NCBI GenBank assembly: GCA_021803405.1
Contig: JAJZLO010000003.1
Location: forward strand, 1 to 7,288
Reading direction: 5' to 3'
Length of the DNA: 7,288 bases
DNA from: Microcaldota archaeon
GTDB taxonomy: Archaea; Micrarchaeota; Micrarchaeia; Micrarchaeales; CABMGC01
Shown one piece after another: positions 5,798 to 7,288 of this stretch. Position 1 is the stretch's first letter. Each line of letters begins with the position of its first letter. Below the pieces are notes generated by a model, which ran no database searches, was not told the origin of the DNA, and worked only from the letters and a program-made list of their open reading frames with translations. The position numbers were made by a program, and so were the translations under genes.

Positions 5798-7104
5798 AAT
5801 TAAAGGACATACTTACACTTGGTATAAAAGGTGTCTCTGAAAGAAAAGTAAGGACAGCTTTAACCGTTTTAAGTGTGGTTATAGGCATAGCCGCTATAGT
5901 TGCTCTAACCTCATTAGTTAGTGGAATTTCTGTAAGCATTTCGAAGTCATTAGAAAGCATAGGTCCAACAGCAATATTTTTAACTTCCTCATCTTCTCAT
6001 ATTTTTACAAATGCAGATATAGCAGAAATAGAGTCGCTTCCAAACGTTAGTGTGGCTATACCTATTATAAGATTTCCAGCAAATATAACTACTGGAGGTG
6101 TGCAACAAACAGTAACGGTCTATGGCGTTTCAAACTCGGTTCTTTCTAACGCATTAGGAAGCATAAATCTTTATTCTGGAACAACTTATAATGACTCTTC
6201 ACTTCCTACTGCCTTACTTGGATATGATGTTGCGTTTCCAACCAGCACTCAGAGCACTCCATCGGTAACTATAAATCAGCCTATATATCTTAGCGAACAT
6301 ACTCAAGGAGAAGGTACAAAAAGCATAACTCTTATCTCAACAGGTATACTAAACCAGTACGGCTCATCGTTGTTGGTATCCCCAGATACATCAATTTTCA
6401 TACCGCTCCAAAACGCAATAAGTATAACCGGTAAGTACTCATATAACATAATTTTAGTAGAAGCAAAGAACACCTCAAGTGTAGCTGCACTTTCTTCACT
6501 CCTAAAAAATATATATGGTAACGGTGTGGGATTACTTTCTGTAGAAGCCCTTGCATCTACGGTATCATCTATAATAGGTTCAATAGGGATACTTTTAGGA
6601 AGTATAGCTGGAATATCTTTGATAGTTGCAGGAATAAGCATCTTAAGTATAATGATGGTTTCGGTAACAGAGAGAACAAGAGAGATAGGTATATTAAAAG
6701 CAATAGGTTTTAAGAAAAAAGATGTCCTTATTTTATTTTTATCAGAGGCCCTTATAATCGGTCTTCTAGGCGGAATAGTTGGCGTAGGCATAGGCGCAGG
6801 TGCTTCATACATACTTCCTAGCCTGCTTTCAGGAGGCGCTGGAACTGGAGGTGCATCATCTGGTGCTCCACAGGCAGCTTCCGGAGGTTCATCGTTTGCT
6901 GGAAGATCATCAGGTGGTGGTGGGGTAGCAATTGCAAATTCTCCATCAAGAAGTTCATCAAGTTCTTCATTTACACCTGTAATAACCCCTGGTGTAGTAA
7001 TAATTGCAATATTAATAGCGGTTATAGTAAGCCTTTTATCAAGTCTTTATCCTGCATGGAAAGCGGCAAGCGTAGATCCTGTAAAGGCTATACGTTCTGA
7101 ATAA
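5794..7104 (+). CDS. ABC transporter permease, MacB/FtsX family
   Basis: This 436-residue membrane subunit works with the ATPase encoded at 3373-4086. Its topology is that of MacB/FtsX permeases. A cytoplasmic N-terminus ([16 protein letters not shown]) leads into TM1 (about 21-44), then a large extracellular domain (about 45-258), TM2 (about 263-290), a short cytoplasmic coupling segment [20 protein letters not shown] (291-310), TM3 (about 310-340), an external loop, and TM4 (about 398-420). The C-terminus [18 protein letters not shown] is the classic family ending. MacB-type proteins act as mechanotransmitters or exporters of peptides, lipids or antimicrobials. The TM3-TM4 loop is unusually long and made of Gly, Ser and Ala (344-392), where family members normally have a short turn. 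Translation is probably coupled to the surface-protein gene through the 4-nt ATGA overlap. The substrate is not predictable. Confidence 0.93.
   Translation: MKLKDILTLGIKGVSERKVRTALTVLSVVIGIAAIVALTSLVSGISVSISKSLESIGPTAIFLTSSSSHIFTNADIAEIESLPNVSVAIPIIRFPANITTGGVQQTVTVYGVSNSVLSNALGSINLYSGTTYNDSSLPTALLGYDVAFPTSTQSTPSVTINQPIYLSEHTQGEGTKSITLISTGILNQYGSSLLVSPDTSIFIPLQNAISITGKYSYNIILVEAKNTSSVAALSSLLKNIYGNGVGLLSVEALASTVSSIIGSIGILLGSIAGISLIVAGISILSIMMVSVTERTREIGILKAIGFKKKDVLILFLSEALIIGLLGGIVGVGIGAGASYILPSLLSGGAGTGGASSGAPQAASGGSSFAGRSSGGGGVAIANSPSRSSSSSSFTPVITPGVVIIAILIAVIVSLLSSLYPAWKAASVDPVKAIRSE
6823..6969 (+). repeat. Low-complexity Gly/Ser-rich coding stretch in the permease
   Basis: This stretch encodes permease residues 344-392, made almost only of Gly, Ser and Ala with blocks GGGG and a run of six serines near the end. 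The DNA shows imperfect GGA/GGT and TCA/AGT triplet reiteration, for example the GTTCATCAAGTTCTTCAT stretch near 6953. Such tracts expand or contract by slippage. It keeps the reading frame, so it is a flexible external loop and not a disruption. Confidence 0.7.
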
Positions 7105-7142
7105 TATTTCAATGTGCTTTTAATTTTGAATAATGCTCTTTG

Positions 7143-7160
7143 TTCTTTAAAAATAAAGAA
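7143..7160 (+). terminator. Palindrome between convergent genes, possible terminator
   Basis: TTCTTTA (7143-7149) is a perfect inverted copy of TAAAGAA (7154-7160) around a 4-nt AAAA loop. It lies between the end of the permease gene and the 3' end of the minus-strand tRNA-Arg. The stem is A+T-rich and weak. T-rich stretches just before it (7121-7126) are a more typical archaeal stop signal for the operon. It could serve both directions. Confidence 0.3.
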
Positions 7161-7167
7161 AAGTTTA

Positions 7168-7242
7168 CGGACATGGCGGGATTTGAACCCGCAACCCTCG
7201 GCTCCGCAAGCCGATGCGCTATCCAAGTTACGCCACATGTCC
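7168..7242 (-). tRNA. tRNA-Arg(GCG)
   Basis: An intron-less 75-nt arginine tRNA reading CGC/CGU codons. Read on the minus strand, the acceptor stem is GGACATG with CATGTCC, followed by discriminator G73. The D-arm is GCGT...GCGC with G18-G19 in the loop. The anticodon stem TCGGC/GCCGA encloses loop TTGCGGA, anticodon GCG. The variable loop is the short GGGTT. The T-arm is GCGGG-TTCAAAT-CCCGC. CCA is not encoded. It is convergent to the ABC operon, with 63 nt between them. Confidence 0.97.
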
Positions 7243-7276
7243 AAACAAACATTTTATATATCTTTGTTGATAAAAT

Positions 7277-7284
7277 CTTTTATA
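7277..7284 (-). promoter_or_regulatory. TATA box of tRNA-Arg
   Basis: On the minus strand this reads TATAAAAG, a good archaeal TATA core, centred about 39 nt before the mature 5' end. Transcription would start near 7254 and leave a leader of about 12 nt for RNase P. A second AT-box (ATATATAAAA, 7252-7261) is too close to the tRNA for normal spacing. Confidence 0.5.
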
Positions 7285-7288
7285 CATT

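Noticed and set aside
6303..6812. Open frame on the minus strand within the permease gene
   Set aside because: It is antisense to conserved MacB/FtsX sequence, with a Pro/Ile/Thr-rich composition typical of a reverse-complement shadow.

Overview
The window looks like chromosomal DNA from an A+T-rich archaeon. The supporting signs are a tRNA gene interrupted by a bulge-helix-bulge (BHB) intron in its D-loop, tRNA genes without encoded CCA, TATA-like boxes about 26 nt upstream of start codons (leaderless mRNAs), and a surface protein with a signal peptide and many N-glycosylation sequons. The lineage cannot be fixed from this sequence. Small, A+T-rich DPANN/ARMAN-type archaea or Thermoplasmata relatives would fit, but that is inference.

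Layout. Positions 2-123 hold tRNA-Ser(GCU) with a 36-nt intron between tRNA positions 20 and 21. Next comes a tight same-strand group of three unrecognised genes (296-2433). The first encodes a helical N-terminal part and a C-terminal segment resembling the RelE/ParE toxin fold. The second and third encode helical-repeat (LRV/HEAT-like) proteins. These two are in the same frame, separated only by one TAA and three further codons, and share a repeated block, so they may be one ancestral gene split by a stop codon. Positions 2464-3264 encode a methylthioadenosine/purine nucleoside phosphorylase with a C-terminal CXC motif.

From 3373 to 7104 there is a compact three-gene operon: a MacB/LolD-type ABC ATPase, a membrane-anchored extracellular Ig-like repeat protein, and a MacB/FtsX-type permease that overlaps the preceding gene by 4 nt (ATGA). 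Together these probably form a cell-envelope ABC export or mechanotransmission complex with a dedicated surface subunit. The permease carries an unusual Gly/Ser-rich insert between its last two membrane helices. The window closes with tRNA-Arg(GCG) on the minus strand (7168-7242), convergent to the operon.

The points most worth a second look are the D-loop intron, the uncharacterised 296-2433 cluster with its in-frame stop and possible RelE-like domain, and the three-part ABC system with its low-complexity external loop. No CRISPR array, insertion sequence or integrase was seen.
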